Part shown: in pieces, positions 45,962 through 54,378 of the stretch
Layout: each line of letters opens with the position of its first letter
Position numbering within the stretch: position 1 is the first letter of the stretch
Assembly (NCBI GenBank): GCA_017623215.1
Contig: JAGAPO010000020.1
Span: forward strand, 1-64,000
DNA length: 64,000 nt
Origin: Lachnospiraceae bacterium
Lineage (GTDB): Bacteria > Bacillota > Clostridia > Lachnospirales > Lachnospiraceae
Reading direction: 5' to 3'
The notes under the pieces: model-generated
What the model was told of the DNA's origin: nothing
The model's database searches: none
What the model saw: the letters and a program-made list of their open reading frames with translations, nothing else
Made by a program: the position numbers and the translations under genes

Positions 45962-46064
45962 ATTCGCTAAGAATAGAATTCATCAAAAACAAACCGCTTT
46001 CAAACAGAAACAGTAAGGCCGGCGGCCCGAAGTCTGGGAAGAACGGAAGGAACGAGGTGCTGAA

Positions 46065-46343
46065 ATGAGTGTTGTCATTATCGGAGGACATGACAGAATG
46101 GTCTGTCAGTATAAAAAAATATGCGAAGGCTTTAACTGCAAAGCAAAAATCTTTACCCAAATGACGGGAGACTTAAAAAAGCAGGTTGGAACTCCGGATT
46201 TATTTGTCCTGTTTACGAACACGGTATCCCACAAAATGATCAAATGCGCGGTAGAGGAGGCAAAACGAGGAAACATAGAGATTGTAAGAAGCCACACCAG
46301 CAGCGGTTCTGCACTGACTCAGATTTTACAGAAATACTGCTAA
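46065..46343 (+). CDS. DUF2325 protein
   Basis: A 92-residue protein of the DUF2325 family. The opening VVIIGGHDRM, the central DLFVLFTNTVSHKMIKCAVE and the final SHTSSGSAL are typical. The fold is predicted Rossmann-like with no catalytic assignment. In Clostridia these genes are often found beside iron or manganese genes, consistent with the operator upstream and the regulator genes downstream. GGAAGGAACGAGGTG lies upstream of the ATG. Confidence 0.82.
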   Translation: MSVVIIGGHDRMVCQYKKICEGFNCKAKIFTQMTGDLKKQVGTPDLFVLFTNTVSHKMIKCAVEEAKRGNIEIVRSHTSSGSALTQILQKYC

Positions 46344-46384
46344 GGAGGGAATTCGGCAAAAAGGAACGATTTAGCAGGAACCAC

Positions 46385-46413
46385 TGGAAATATCACCGAA
46401 TTTGGGGTATACT
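46385..46413 (+). promoter_or_regulatory. Promoter of the DtxR/MntR-type regulator
   Basis: TGGAAA (46385-46390), 17 bases, TATACT (46408-46413), 75 bases before the regulator start. Confidence 0.5.
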
Positions 46414-46488
46414 TAATGCAGAGCCGACAGAACCGCATACATACATGCCTGCTCAACCCAATTAGAAACAAAAAAAGGAGAACATCCC

Positions 46489-46860
46489 ATGTACGAATCC
46501 GGTGAAAACTATCTTGAGACAATATTACGATTGAAGATGCGGACCGGTCAGGTTCGCTCCATAGATATCGCAAGAGAACTGAATTTCAGCAAGCCGAGCG
46601 TCAGCCGGGCAGTATCCATGCTGAAGGAAGCGGGATACATTACGATGGACCGGGCAGGAAGCATTGAACTGACCGACAGCGGAAAAGCGCAGGCAGAGGC
46701 GATATATGAAAGACATACGGTACTGACCGCCTTCCTGAAGCTTACCGCGGGAGTCAGTGAGGAACGTGCGGAGGAGGACGCCTGTCGCATCGAACATATT
46801 ATCAGCGCGGAGACATTTGCCGGAATCAGAGCCTACGTGGAACGGGCGGCGAGACTATGA
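46489..46860 (+). CDS. DtxR/MntR-family metal-dependent regulator
   Basis: A 123-residue regulator with an N-terminal winged helix (VRSIDIARELNFSKPSVSRA recognition region) and a metal-binding dimerisation domain. Candidate metal ligands align with MntR: Glu in GENYLET, His in YERHTVL, and Glu-His in CRIEH; the MntR Asp8 position is Asn. There is no SH3/FeoA-like third domain, which favours the MntR subgroup. It probably senses Mn or Fe and binds the GTTAGC palindromes. It is translationally coupled (ATGA) to a second regulator-like gene. Confidence 0.85.
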   Translation: MYESGENYLETILRLKMRTGQVRSIDIARELNFSKPSVSRAVSMLKEAGYITMDRAGSIELTDSGKAQAEAIYERHTVLTAFLKLTAGVSEERAEEDACRIEHIISAETFAGIRAYVERAARL

Positions 46861-47672
46861 TGGCGGGGGAATACGGAAGTGCCAAAATCCGCTATCTGAT
46901 TGTGCTTCTTGAGAAAAAGGAAGAAGGTGCCTCCGTAACAGAACTTGCAAAGCTTTTCGGCGTAGCGAAATCCACAATCAGCCGGGCCATGGATTCCCTC
47001 CGGAGGGAGGGGCTTGTGAGCGAGAAGGACTTGAGTCTGACTGCTCAGGGAGAAAAACTGGCAGTGCAGTACAAAGAACGTCACACACTTTTGTGCGGCT
47101 GGCTGCATAAGGAGTACCGACTTGCCAGGGATACGGCTGTGCAGGATGCGTATGCCATGCTCGGAGAACTGTCAGAGGAGGCGTTGGGAGCGCTTACCGG
47201 AAGAATCCGGATAAAAAAGGCGATAGCGGAATTCCTGAGCGGAGAAGAGACGGGCGCGGAGGAACTCGCGGACGGTGTCTATCCGTTGAAGCTTACCTTT
47301 TATCGTACCCGTTATGCGGATGGACGTTTTATATCCATGGCAGACGAAGGATTTTCCCATACCGGGCTGCTGTGTGTCCGGGACGGAAAAGCTCTGATAC
47401 GGCTTGAGGCGGCGGAAAGAGCCGGAGAGTCAAAGCTCGGAGGACTGATTCTGCGGGGAAGCGCACAGGCGCTGTCGTACGATGCCGGCGGGGAATATCG
47501 GCTTGCACGGAAAGAAGACTGCTTTTACTACATTCCGGCTTCCGCATGTACCTGGAAGTCTTACAGAGAAGAAGGCCGTCTGATAGGAGTCATAGGAGTG
47601 CGGCTTCGGGTATCAGTGCCGGAACAGCATATGCCGGAGAGCGAAGCGGTTCTGGTAATAGAGTCTAATTGA
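46857..47672 (+). CDS. HTH protein with an uncharacterised C-terminal domain
   Basis: A 271-residue protein. The N-terminal 70 residues are a winged helix (VTELAKLFGVAKSTISRAMD) followed by a short HTLLCGWL helix resembling the upstream regulator's dimerisation region, but the metal-ligand set is incomplete. From about residue 130 a strand-rich domain follows that I do not recognise; it contains no FeoA-like signature that I can see. The four-base overlap with the MntR-like gene implies that they act together, perhaps as a hetero-oligomer or a sensor for a second ligand. Confidence 0.7.
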   Translation: MMAGEYGSAKIRYLIVLLEKKEEGASVTELAKLFGVAKSTISRAMDSLRREGLVSEKDLSLTAQGEKLAVQYKERHTLLCGWLHKEYRLARDTAVQDAYAMLGELSEEALGALTGRIRIKKAIAEFLSGEETGAEELADGVYPLKLTFYRTRYADGRFISMADEGFSHTGLLCVRDGKALIRLEAAERAGESKLGGLILRGSAQALSYDAGGEYRLARKEDCFYYIPASACTWKSYREEGRLIGVIGVRLRVSVPEQHMPESEAVLVIESN

Positions 47673-47691
47673 GAAAGATTATCGAATAGGA

Positions 47692-47709
47692 TGTTGCGTG
47701 TATGCAACA
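47692..47709. promoter_or_regulatory. Palindrome TGTTGC...GCAACA, copy 1
   Basis: TGTTGCGTGTATGCAACA, arms of six bases around an imperfect centre. It overlaps the -35 position of a promoter whose -10 is TATAAT at 47724-47729, so a bound protein would block it. Confidence 0.6.
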
Positions 47710-47769
47710 CATGCAGAATCTACTATAATAAATAAGAACCGAAAAACAGAACGAATAAACTCAATATAT

Positions 47770-47785
47770 GTTGCGCATGCGCAAC
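47770..47785. promoter_or_regulatory. Palindrome GTTGC...GCAAC, copy 2
   Basis: GTTGCGCATGCGCAAC is a perfect 16-base palindrome, centred 77 bases downstream of copy 1 and sharing the TGTTGCG/GCAAC arms. The pair suggests cooperative or looped binding by one protein. Confidence 0.6.
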
Positions 47786-47787
47786 TA

Positions 47788-47817
47788 AAAAGCAGATTGC
47801 AAAGATCTGCTTTTTTT
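47788..47817 (+). terminator. Rho-independent terminator
   Basis: AAAAGCAGAT-TGCAAAG-ATCTGCTTTT with seven T residues. It separates the regulator genes from the exporter gene. Confidence 0.88.
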
Positions 47818-47825
47818 ATTATTCT
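47797..47825 (+). promoter_or_regulatory. Possible promoter of the exporter gene
   Basis: TTGCAA (47797-47802), 17 bases, TATTCT (47820-47825), overlapping the terminator. Both hexamers match at four of six positions. Operator 2 begins six bases after the -10, which mirrors the arrangement at operator 1. Confidence 0.4.
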
Positions 47826-47831
47826 AATAGC

Positions 47832-47851
47832 GGGTTAGCAAGAACTAACTT
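47832..47851. promoter_or_regulatory. Palindromic operator 2 (DtxR/MntR-type candidate)
   Basis: GGGTTAGCAAGAACTAACTT, identical to operator 1 at 16 of 20 positions, including all of GTTAGCAA and CTAACTT. It lies about 80 bases before the exporter gene and links it to the regulator locus. Confidence 0.65.
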
Positions 47852-47872
47852 AAAGGAGAGCAAACCGGACAT

Positions 47873-47902
47873 ATGGAACAAAAGTTAAGACAATATCTTA
47901 AC
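47873..47902 (+). CDS. Possible nine-residue leader peptide
   Basis: ATG 47873 opens MEQKVKTIS and a stop. AAAGGAGAG lies 12 bases upstream. The frame overlaps a GTTAAGA-CAATA-TCTTAAC hairpin (47885-47903). It may be a chance frame in the exporter leader. Confidence 0.2.
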
Positions 47903-47930
47903 AGATAATAGGAAAAGAAGGAGAGGAATT

Positions 47931-50900
47931 ATGATAAAAGGCCGCTTGTTAAAATTATTAAAGGGGAGTACCCGATATATCGCGTCGGCGATACTTTGGA
48001 ATTTTGCTGCGCTGCTGTGCAATATTGTAATTATATTTGCAGCGGTAGGCTTGATTGGCAATTTATATTTTGGAACAGTGGAAACTGCAGATACGATAGG
48101 ACGGATTATCGTGATTGCAGTCGGTATTGCAGCCCGTTTCCTGTGTCACAAAAGAAATGTCAGAGTATCCTATCTTGCGTCCCGCGATGTCAAAAAGACA
48201 CTCAGGGAAAAGATCTACCGTAAATTACTGACGCTCGGAACCGCTTATCAGGATAAATATTCAACGGCCGAGGTGGTACAGGTAGCAATGGAGGGAGTCG
48301 ACCAGCTTGAGGTGTATTTTGGAAAATATCTTCCGCAGCTGGTATACAGTCTGCTCGCCCCGATTACCCTGTTCCTTGTCCTGATGCCGGTGAGCGCAAA
48401 GACCGCAGCAGTACTGCTGATCTGTGTCCCGCTCATTCCTGCGGCAATCATCGCGGTTCAGAAATTCGCGAAAAAGCTTTTGTCCAAATACTGGGACAGT
48501 TATACCGGACTCGGTGACAGCTTCCTTGAGAATCTGCAGGGACTGACAACTCTGAAAATCTATCAGGCAGACGAGAGAAAGACGGCCAGGATGGATCAGG
48601 AGGCAGAGCATTTTCGTAAAATTACAATGAAGGTACTGACCATGCAGCTGAATTCTATCAGTGTGATGGATCTGGTGGCTTATGGCGGAACAGCGGTCGG
48701 AATTATTGTGGGGCTTATGGAATACCAGAAGGGAGCGGTCACCTTGGAAGGGCTGCTTGCGATTATCCTGCTTTCGTCGGAATTCTTTATTCCAATGAGA
48801 CTGTTAGGCTCCTATTTCCACATCGCAATGAACGGAATGGCGGCAAGTGATAAAATATTTGGTTTACTTGATATCAAGACAGAGGAAAGCGGTAAGCTTG
48901 AGATTCCGGCAGGGAATTTTGCAATTGAGGCAGAGAATGTAAGATTCTCGTACTCGGAAGAGCGGGAGATCCTTTCCGGTGTGAGTTTTAAAGCGCCGGA
49001 GAATTGTTTCATATCCTTTGTCGGAAAGTCCGGCTGCGGAAAGAGTACAATCGCCGGCATCCTGACGGGAACGAATCGAAATTATCAGGGGAGCATCCGA
49101 ATCGGCGGGGCGGAGCTTCGTGAGATATCCGAGCAAAGTCTGATGAAGACGATTACCCTGGTGAATCATGACGGCTATCTCTTTACGGGAAGTGTAGAAG
49201 AGAACTTAAGGATGGGTAAGCCGGAGGCAACGAAGGAAGAACTGTGGAATGTGCTACGGAAAGTGAAGCTGGACGAATTCCTCAGACAATCCGGCGGTCT
49301 TGAGCTTGAGCTGAAGGAGCAGGCCTCGAACCTCTCGGGGGGACAAAAGCAGAGGCTGATACTTGCAAGAGCGCTGTTAAAAGATTCGCCGATCTATGTA
49401 TTCGACGAAGCAACCTCTAATATTGACGTCGAGAGCGAAAATGCGATTATGCAGGTGATCGCCGGATTAAAGGAACAGAAGACCGTAATTTTGATTTCTC
49501 ACCGTTTGGAAAACGGAAAGCCGTCTGATAGGATTTATTTGCTGGAGAACGGAAAAATTACGGAAGAGGGGACTCACGAGGAATTATACCTCAGTGGCGG
49601 CGGATACGCGAAGCTGTACCGGAGCCAGGAGTCTCTGATGAAATATTCCGAAGAGACGGAGATACCGGTTAAGACCGTGAAGCTGAACGGAAAAGAACAG
49701 ACAGGGAAGCAGAAAGCAGCTCGGAGCAATGCAGGAGATAATTCCGGGAACAGAACGTTAGAACCGCGGAGTCTAAAATATCAGGAAGCCGGGAATGGTG
49801 CACAGACTGTGACACCGGAGACGGATAGGCAGGAAACCGGAACATCCAGAAGCGCCTTTCAGGTTATGGGCAGGCTGATTGGACTGGTAAAGCCGATGCT
49901 TCCGGTAATGGCACTTGCCGTGTGCATGGGAATTGTCGGATATTTGTGTGCTATTTTCCTTACGATACTTGGAACCGAGGGACTTTTGATTCTCGGCGGA
50001 CGGTACGGAACCCTTACCTTCGGAACCGTGGTTGGGTTATTAGCGGCAGCGTCTGTTCTGCGCGGAATCCTGAGGTATGCGGAGCAGGCTTCGAATCATT
50101 ATATCGCGTTTAAATTACTCGCTCTGATTCGACACAAGGTATTTGTTAAGCTTCGAACCCTCGCGCCTGCGAAGCTGGAAGGAAGAGGGAAGGGGAATCT
50201 GATTTCCGTTATTACAAGCGATATCGAACTGCTGGAAGTATTCTATGCTCATACGATTTCTCCGATTGTGATCGCGTGCGGGACATCTCTGATTATGACA
50301 TGGTTCATCGGACGGATTCATCCGCTGCTCGGAGTTCTGGCGCTGGCGGCATATGTGACAGTTGGAGCGGTTCTTCCGCTTGTGAGCTCAAAGCTTGGCG
50401 GAGACATTGGCCTGATTTACCGCAATGCGTATGGTAAGATGAACAGCTTTTTCCTGGACAGCCTGCGCGGCCTTAAGGAAAGCATTGGATTTGGACGCGG
50501 CGAAGAGAGAATGGAGCAGATTAACGGCAGGACGGAGGAGACGGAGAAGTACCAGGAGACGTTAAAAAAGTATGAGGGCGTGAATCGGGCCGTCACCGAC
50601 AGCGTGGTACTTGTATTCTCGATGGGAATGCTGGCTGCGGGAATCGGACTGTACCTGAATGGCAGGATTGAACTGTCCGGAATGCTGCTTGCGTTTGTGG
50701 CAATGATGAGCTCCTTTGGACCGGTTGTGGCACTGAGCAGTCTTTCAAATCAGTTGTTCCAGACGATTGCAAGCGGCAATCGAGTGCTGGATCTGCTGGA
50801 GGAAGAGCCGGTGGCAGAGGAGATAACGGACGGTGCGGCAGGGCGTTATGACGGCGCGCAGCTTGCTCATGTCAGCTTTTCCTATGGAAGGGAAAAGATT

Positions 50901-51497
50901 CTGGACCAGGTTGATCTGACGATTCCAAAGAACACCATTCTCGGAATCCATGGAAAGAGCGGCTCCGGCAAGTCTACAATATTAAAGCTTTTAATGCGGT
51001 TTTGGGAAACGGACCGCGGCGAGATTCGAATCGGAGGCGAGAATATCAACCGGATTAATACGGCGAGTCTGCGCGGAATGGAAAGCTATGTAACGCAGGA
51101 GACGTATCTGTTCCACGATACCCTTGCAGAAAATATTGGAATTGCAAAAGAAGGAGCTTCCCGGGAAGAGATCATGGAGGCAGCAAAGAAAGCTTCGATT
51201 CATGACTTCATTATGAGCCTCCCGAACGGATATGATACGAACGCAGGTGAGCTTGGAAGCCACCTTTCGGGCGGAGAAAAGCAGAGAATTGGAGTTGCAA
51301 GAGCATTCTTGCATGATGCGCCCTTTATTCTGCTTGACGAGCCGACCAGTAATCTGGACAGCCTGAATGAAGCGGCTCTGCTCAAGGCGCTGAAAGAAGA
51401 GCGAAAAGGAAAGACAATTATACTGGTTTCGCATCGCCGCTCAACAATGAATATTGCGGATGAGATGGTTGAGATGGAGTCGGAGCGGGTATCTTAG
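47931..51497 (+). CDS. Fused CydDC-like ABC exporter (two full ABC halves in one chain)
   Basis: A 1188-residue protein with membrane domain 1 (about 15-320), ATPase 1 (Walker A GKSGCGKST near 365, signature LSGGQKQR near 468), a hydrophilic linker (about 565-640), membrane domain 2 (about 645-890), and ATPase 2 (GKSGSGKST near 1007, LSGGEKQR near 1112). The halves resemble CydD and CydC, which usually are separate and export thiols or affect haem/cytochrome bd assembly. No cydAB is nearby, and the metal-type operator upstream suggests a role tied to iron or manganese status. GGAGAGG precedes ATG 47931. ATPase 1 reads SHRLENGKPSDR where HRLS/HRLA is usual. Confidence 0.88.
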   Translation: MIKGRLLKLLKGSTRYIASAILWNFAALLCNIVIIFAAVGLIGNLYFGTVETADTIGRIIVIAVGIAARFLCHKRNVRVSYLASRDVKKTLREKIYRKLLTLGTAYQDKYSTAEVVQVAMEGVDQLEVYFGKYLPQLVYSLLAPITLFLVLMPVSAKTAAVLLICVPLIPAAIIAVQKFAKKLLSKYWDSYTGLGDSFLENLQGLTTLKIYQADERKTARMDQEAEHFRKITMKVLTMQLNSISVMDLVAYGGTAVGIIVGLMEYQKGAVTLEGLLAIILLSSEFFIPMRLLGSYFHIAMNGMAASDKIFGLLDIKTEESGKLEIPAGNFAIEAENVRFSYSEEREILSGVSFKAPENCFISFVGKSGCGKSTIAGILTGTNRNYQGSIRIGGAELREISEQSLMKTITLVNHDGYLFTGSVEENLRMGKPEATKEELWNVLRKVKLDEFLRQSGGLELELKEQASNLSGGQKQRLILARALLKDSPIYVFDEATSNIDVESENAIMQVIAGLKEQKTVILISHRLENGKPSDRIYLLENGKITEEGTHEELYLSGGGYAKLYRSQESLMKYSEETEIPVKTVKLNGKEQTGKQKAARSNAGDNSGNRTLEPRSLKYQEAGNGAQTVTPETDRQETGTSRSAFQVMGRLIGLVKPMLPVMALAVCMGIVGYLCAIFLTILGTEGLLILGGRYGTLTFGTVVGLLAAASVLRGILRYAEQASNHYIAFKLLALIRHKVFVKLRTLAPAKLEGRGKGNLISVITSDIELLEVFYAHTISPIVIACGTSLIMTWFIGRIHPLLGVLALAAYVTVGAVLPLVSSKLGGDIGLIYRNAYGKMNSFFLDSLRGLKESIGFGRGEERMEQINGRTEETEKYQETLKKYEGVNRAVTDSVVLVFSMGMLAAGIGLYLNGRIELSGMLLAFVAMMSSFGPVVALSSLSNQLFQTIASGNRVLDLLEEEPVAEEITDGAAGRYDGAQLAHVSFSYGREKILDQVDLTIPKNTILGIHGKSGSGKSTILKLLMRFWETDRGEIRIGGENINRINTASLRGMESYVTQETYLFHDTLAENIGIAKEGASREEIMEAAKKASIHDFIMSLPNGYDTNAGELGSHLSGGEKQRIGVARAFLHDAPFILLDEPTSNLDSLNEAALLKALKEERKGKTIILVSHRRSTMNIADEMVEMESERVS

Positions 51498-51509
51498 TTG
51501 GATGGAAAA

Positions 51510-51546
51510 GGGTGTGGCAGGTACAAAACTGCGCACCTTTTTTAGG
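51510..51546 (+). terminator. Rho-independent terminator after the exporter gene
   Basis: A GGTG..GCAG / CTGC.CACC hairpin with one or two unpaired bases, followed by TTTTTT. Confidence 0.75.
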
Positions 51547-51670
51547 CTTAATTTTAGGGAGCGGAACAGAGGAGCAGCATACATATAGAACATACAAATG
51601 GAACATATCAATGGAGACCAGAACGATGTGCATACAAAGCGGAGGAATGGAAGGAATCGAAAATCAGATA

Positions 51671-51699
51671 TTGCCTTTTGGCCGTGTTTCGTATACAAT
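51671..51699 (+). promoter_or_regulatory. Promoter of the pyrK-pyrD-pyrE operon
   Basis: TTGCCT (51671-51676), 17 bases, TACAAT (51694-51699). The leader to pyrK is only about 30 bases. Confidence 0.6.
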
Positions 51700-51734
51700 G
51701 TTAGAAGATGAAAGGAAAGGTATGGTGGCTTAAG

Positions 51735-52505
51735 ATGGCACAGAAGGTAAAGAATATTGCCATAGTGCAAAAGAATGAACGAATCGGTACGGATATTTAT
51801 AGTATTTGGCTGAAGGATGAGCAGATCGCAGCGAATGCAAAGCCCGGACAGTTTGTATCTGTGTATACCGGAGAGGCGGACAAGCTCCTTCCGAGGCCGA
51901 TCAGTATTTGTGAGATTGATAAGGAGAACGGTCTGTTAAGGCTGGTGTTCCGCGTTGTCGGCGCAGGAACCAGATTATTTGCAGCGCTGGCAGAAGGCGA
52001 TACAGTTGAGGTCATGGGGCCGCTTGGCAACGGTTTTTGCCTGGAGGGATTTAAAAAGGCAATTTTAATCGGAGGAGGAATCGGAATTCCGCCGATGCTG
52101 GAACTTGCAAAGCAGCTTGACTGCGAGAAGCAGATTGTACTGGGATATCGGGACGAGCTGTTCCTGAACGAGGAATTCGAACCTTACGGCAGGGTGTATC
52201 TTTCGACCGAGGACGGAAGTGCCGGAACGAAGGGAAATGTGATTGATGCGATTCGCGCGAATGATCTGGACTGCGATATGATTCTTGCCTGTGGGCCGAC
52301 TCCGATGCTTCGCGGAATCAAAGCGTATGCCGAGGAGAAGGGGATTCGCGCGCAGATTTCCATGGAAGAGAAGATGGCATGCGGAATCGGCGCTTGTCTT
52401 GCATGCGTCTGCAAGTCCAGGGAGAAGGATCATCATACGAATGTCAATAATAAGCGCATCTGCAAGGACGGACCGGTCTTTTATGCGGATGAAGTGGAAT
52501 TATAA
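51735..52505 (+). CDS. pyrK: Dihydroorotate dehydrogenase B, electron-transfer subunit
   Basis: A 256-residue FAD and [2Fe-2S] protein that passes electrons from dihydroorotate dehydrogenase PyrD to NAD+. FAD binding is shown by LLPRPISICEID and the nucleotide part by AILIGGGIGIPPMLELAK. The iron-sulfur cysteines are C216, C221, C224 and C243. The start is ATG 51735. pyrD follows after 11 bases. Confidence 0.95.
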   Translation: MAQKVKNIAIVQKNERIGTDIYSIWLKDEQIAANAKPGQFVSVYTGEADKLLPRPISICEIDKENGLLRLVFRVVGAGTRLFAALAEGDTVEVMGPLGNGFCLEGFKKAILIGGGIGIPPMLELAKQLDCEKQIVLGYRDELFLNEEFEPYGRVYLSTEDGSAGTKGNVIDAIRANDLDCDMILACGPTPMLRGIKAYAEEKGIRAQISMEEKMACGIGACLACVCKSREKDHHTNVNNKRICKDGPVFYADEVEL

Positions 52506-52516
52506 GGAGGGCCGCC

Positions 52517-53419
52517 ATGAATCTTAAGGTAACTATCGCGGGAGTAGAGTGGAAGAATCCGGTAACGACGGCGTCGGGAACGTTTGGCTCCGGTGCGGAG
52601 TATTCGGAATTCGTAGACCTGAATAAGCTTGGAGCCGTTACAACGAAGGGAGTTGCGAATGTTCCGTGGCCGGGCAACCCAACGCCCCGAATCGCAGAAA
52701 CCTACGGCGGAATGCTGAACGCCATCGGTCTGCAGAATCCCGGTGTTGATGTATTTGTGAAGAGAGATATTCCAATGCTCCGTCAGTATGATACGAACAT
52801 TATCGTGAATGTCTGCGGAAAGACAACGGAAGATTATATCGCGGTGGTAGAGCGTCTTGCGAACGAGGATGTCGATATGCTTGAGATTAATATCTCCTGC
52901 CCGAATGTAAAGGAGGGCGGAATTGCGTTCGGTCAGGATCCGAAAGCAGTCGAAGCCATTACAGCCGAGGTTAAAAAATATGCAAAGCAGCCGGTTATCA
53001 TGAAGCTGAGTCCGAATGTAACGAGTATTGTCGAGATGGCAAAAGCAGCGGAAGCGGGTGGAGCGGATGCACTTTCTATGATTAATACTCTGACCGGAAT
53101 GAAGATTGATATCAAGAAAAGATGCTTCGCACTCGCCAATAAGACCGGCGGAATGTCCGGCCCCGCTGTGAAGCCGGTTGCGGTGCGCATGGTTTATCAG
53201 ACCGCGCAGGCTGTTAAGATTCCGATTATTGGAATGGGCGGCATCTGTACGGCGGAGGACGCGCTGGAATTCATTATGGCCGGAGCAACCGCGGTATCGG
53301 TCGGAACTGCGAACTTCTATCAGCCGGATGCGACGATTAAAGTTGCAGAGGGGATCGAAGCGTATATGAAGGAATATGGAATTGAGGATATTAACAGCCT
53401 GATTGGCTGCGTAAAATAA
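52517..53419 (+). CDS. pyrD: Dihydroorotate dehydrogenase B, catalytic subunit
   Basis: A 300-residue class 1B enzyme that oxidises dihydroorotate to orotate using FMN. ASGTFGSGAEYSEF and TTKGVANVPWPGNPTPRIAE are at the N-terminus, and NISCPNVKEGG holds the catalytic cysteine near residue 129. The C-terminal GMGGICTAEDALEFIMAGAT phosphate-binding motif is complete. It pairs with pyrK upstream. GGAGGGCCGCC precedes the ATG. Confidence 0.96.
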   Translation: MNLKVTIAGVEWKNPVTTASGTFGSGAEYSEFVDLNKLGAVTTKGVANVPWPGNPTPRIAETYGGMLNAIGLQNPGVDVFVKRDIPMLRQYDTNIIVNVCGKTTEDYIAVVERLANEDVDMLEINISCPNVKEGGIAFGQDPKAVEAITAEVKKYAKQPVIMKLSPNVTSIVEMAKAAEAGGADALSMINTLTGMKIDIKKRCFALANKTGGMSGPAVKPVAVRMVYQTAQAVKIPIIGMGGICTAEDALEFIMAGATAVSVGTANFYQPDATIKVAEGIEAYMKEYGIEDINSLIGCVK

Positions 53420-53439
53420 AGAACGGAGGATTAGTTAAG

Positions 53440-54117
53440 ATGGAACAGTATAAACAGGACTTCATTGAATTCATGGTGGACAGCAAGGTGCTGAAATTTG
53501 GCGAATTTACATTAAAGAGCGGAAGAAAGTCTCCGTTCTTCATGAACGCAGGTTCTTATGTAACCGGAACGCAGCTTCGTAAGCTCGGTGAGTATTATGC
53601 GAAGGCAATTCATGATAATTACGGTCTGGATTTTGATGTATTATTCGGACCCGCATACAAGGGAATTCCGCTCAGCGTTGCAACCGCGATGGCAATCAGC
53701 GAGCTCTACGGCAAGGATGTAAAGTATTGCTCGAACCGGAAAGAAGTAAAGGATCACGGGGATGTCGGAATTCTGCTCGGCAGCCCGATTAAGGATGGCG
53801 ACAGAGTGGTTATCATCGAAGATGTTACAACGTCCGGCAAGTCGATCGAGGAGACCTTCCCGATTATCCGTGCTCAGGGCGACGTAGAGATTGTCGGCCT
53901 TATGGTATCCTTAAATCGCATGGAGCGCGGCAAGGGAGAAAAGAGTGCGCTGGATGAGATTAAGGAGACTTACGGATTCGGTGCGAATGCAATTGTTACA
54001 ATGGAGGATGTAATCGAGCATCTGTACAACCGTCCTTACAAGGGCAGTGTGATTATTGATGACGCGATGAAGGCGTCTCTTGACGCATACTATGCACAGT
54101 ATGGCGTAAAGGCCTGA
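53440..54117 (+). CDS. pyrE: Orotate phosphoribosyltransferase
   Basis: A 225-residue enzyme forming orotidine monophosphate from orotate and PRPP. The PRPP motif VVIIEDVTTSGKSIEE is near residues 123-138, and GPAYKGIPLSVATAMA forms the loop. Length and motifs are normal. It follows pyrD by 20 bases with GGAGG. pyrF and the earlier pyr genes are outside the window. Confidence 0.95.
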   Translation: MEQYKQDFIEFMVDSKVLKFGEFTLKSGRKSPFFMNAGSYVTGTQLRKLGEYYAKAIHDNYGLDFDVLFGPAYKGIPLSVATAMAISELYGKDVKYCSNRKEVKDHGDVGILLGSPIKDGDRVVIIEDVTTSGKSIEETFPIIRAQGDVEIVGLMVSLNRMERGKGEKSALDEIKETYGFGANAIVTMEDVIEHLYNRPYKGSVIIDDAMKASLDAYYAQYGVKA

Positions 54118-54161
54118 TAGGACCGGAATTGCCGCGCTTGGGACAGGAATGGAGGTCATAG

Positions 54162-54314
54162 ATGTACGAGCGAGTTTATAAAACGATGAAAGCAGTCGGA
54201 GTGTGGAATCTGGTGCTTGGAATCATCATCATTGTTAGCGGTATCTTTACCGGAGTGTGTATGATTACAGGCGGTGCCAACCTGCTGAAGAAGAAGTCGG
54301 ATATTTTGTTTTAA
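54162..54314 (+). CDS. 50-residue membrane peptide of unknown function
   Basis: The peptide starts MYERVYKTMKAVGVWNLVLG, followed by a hydrophobic helix to about residue 37, and ends with a Lys-rich tail. GGAGG lies eight bases before ATG 54162. It is in the pyr direction, 44 bases after pyrE. A related but frameshifted copy at 56399-56502 shows that the sequence was duplicated, and mostly synonymous or conservative differences in the first part support real coding. The function is unknown; the pattern of a short basic N-terminus, one membrane helix and a basic tail fits a small membrane regulator, among other options. Confidence 0.65.
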   Translation: MYERVYKTMKAVGVWNLVLGIIIIVSGIFTGVCMITGGANLLKKKSDILF

Positions 54315-54378
54315 CATGCAGTGGTTGTTAGAAAGCTATAGGCAATTATACCTGTAAAAAGCTATATGCGAAAGAATG

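Larger units (their letters stand above)
47736..47817 (+). ncRNA. Candidate short transcript (about 80 bases)
   Basis: A perfect TATAAT (47724-47729) predicts a start near 47736, and a strong terminator ends at 47817. The enclosed RNA has no open frame with a ribosome site. It would contain a GTTGCGCATGCGCAAC hairpin and the terminator stem. It could be a small RNA or a prematurely terminated leader of the exporter gene. The weak -35 makes this tentative. Confidence 0.25.

Noticed and set aside
51700..51734. PyrR attenuator upstream of pyrK
   Set aside because: The predicted leader is about 30 bases, too short for the antiterminator/terminator pair.
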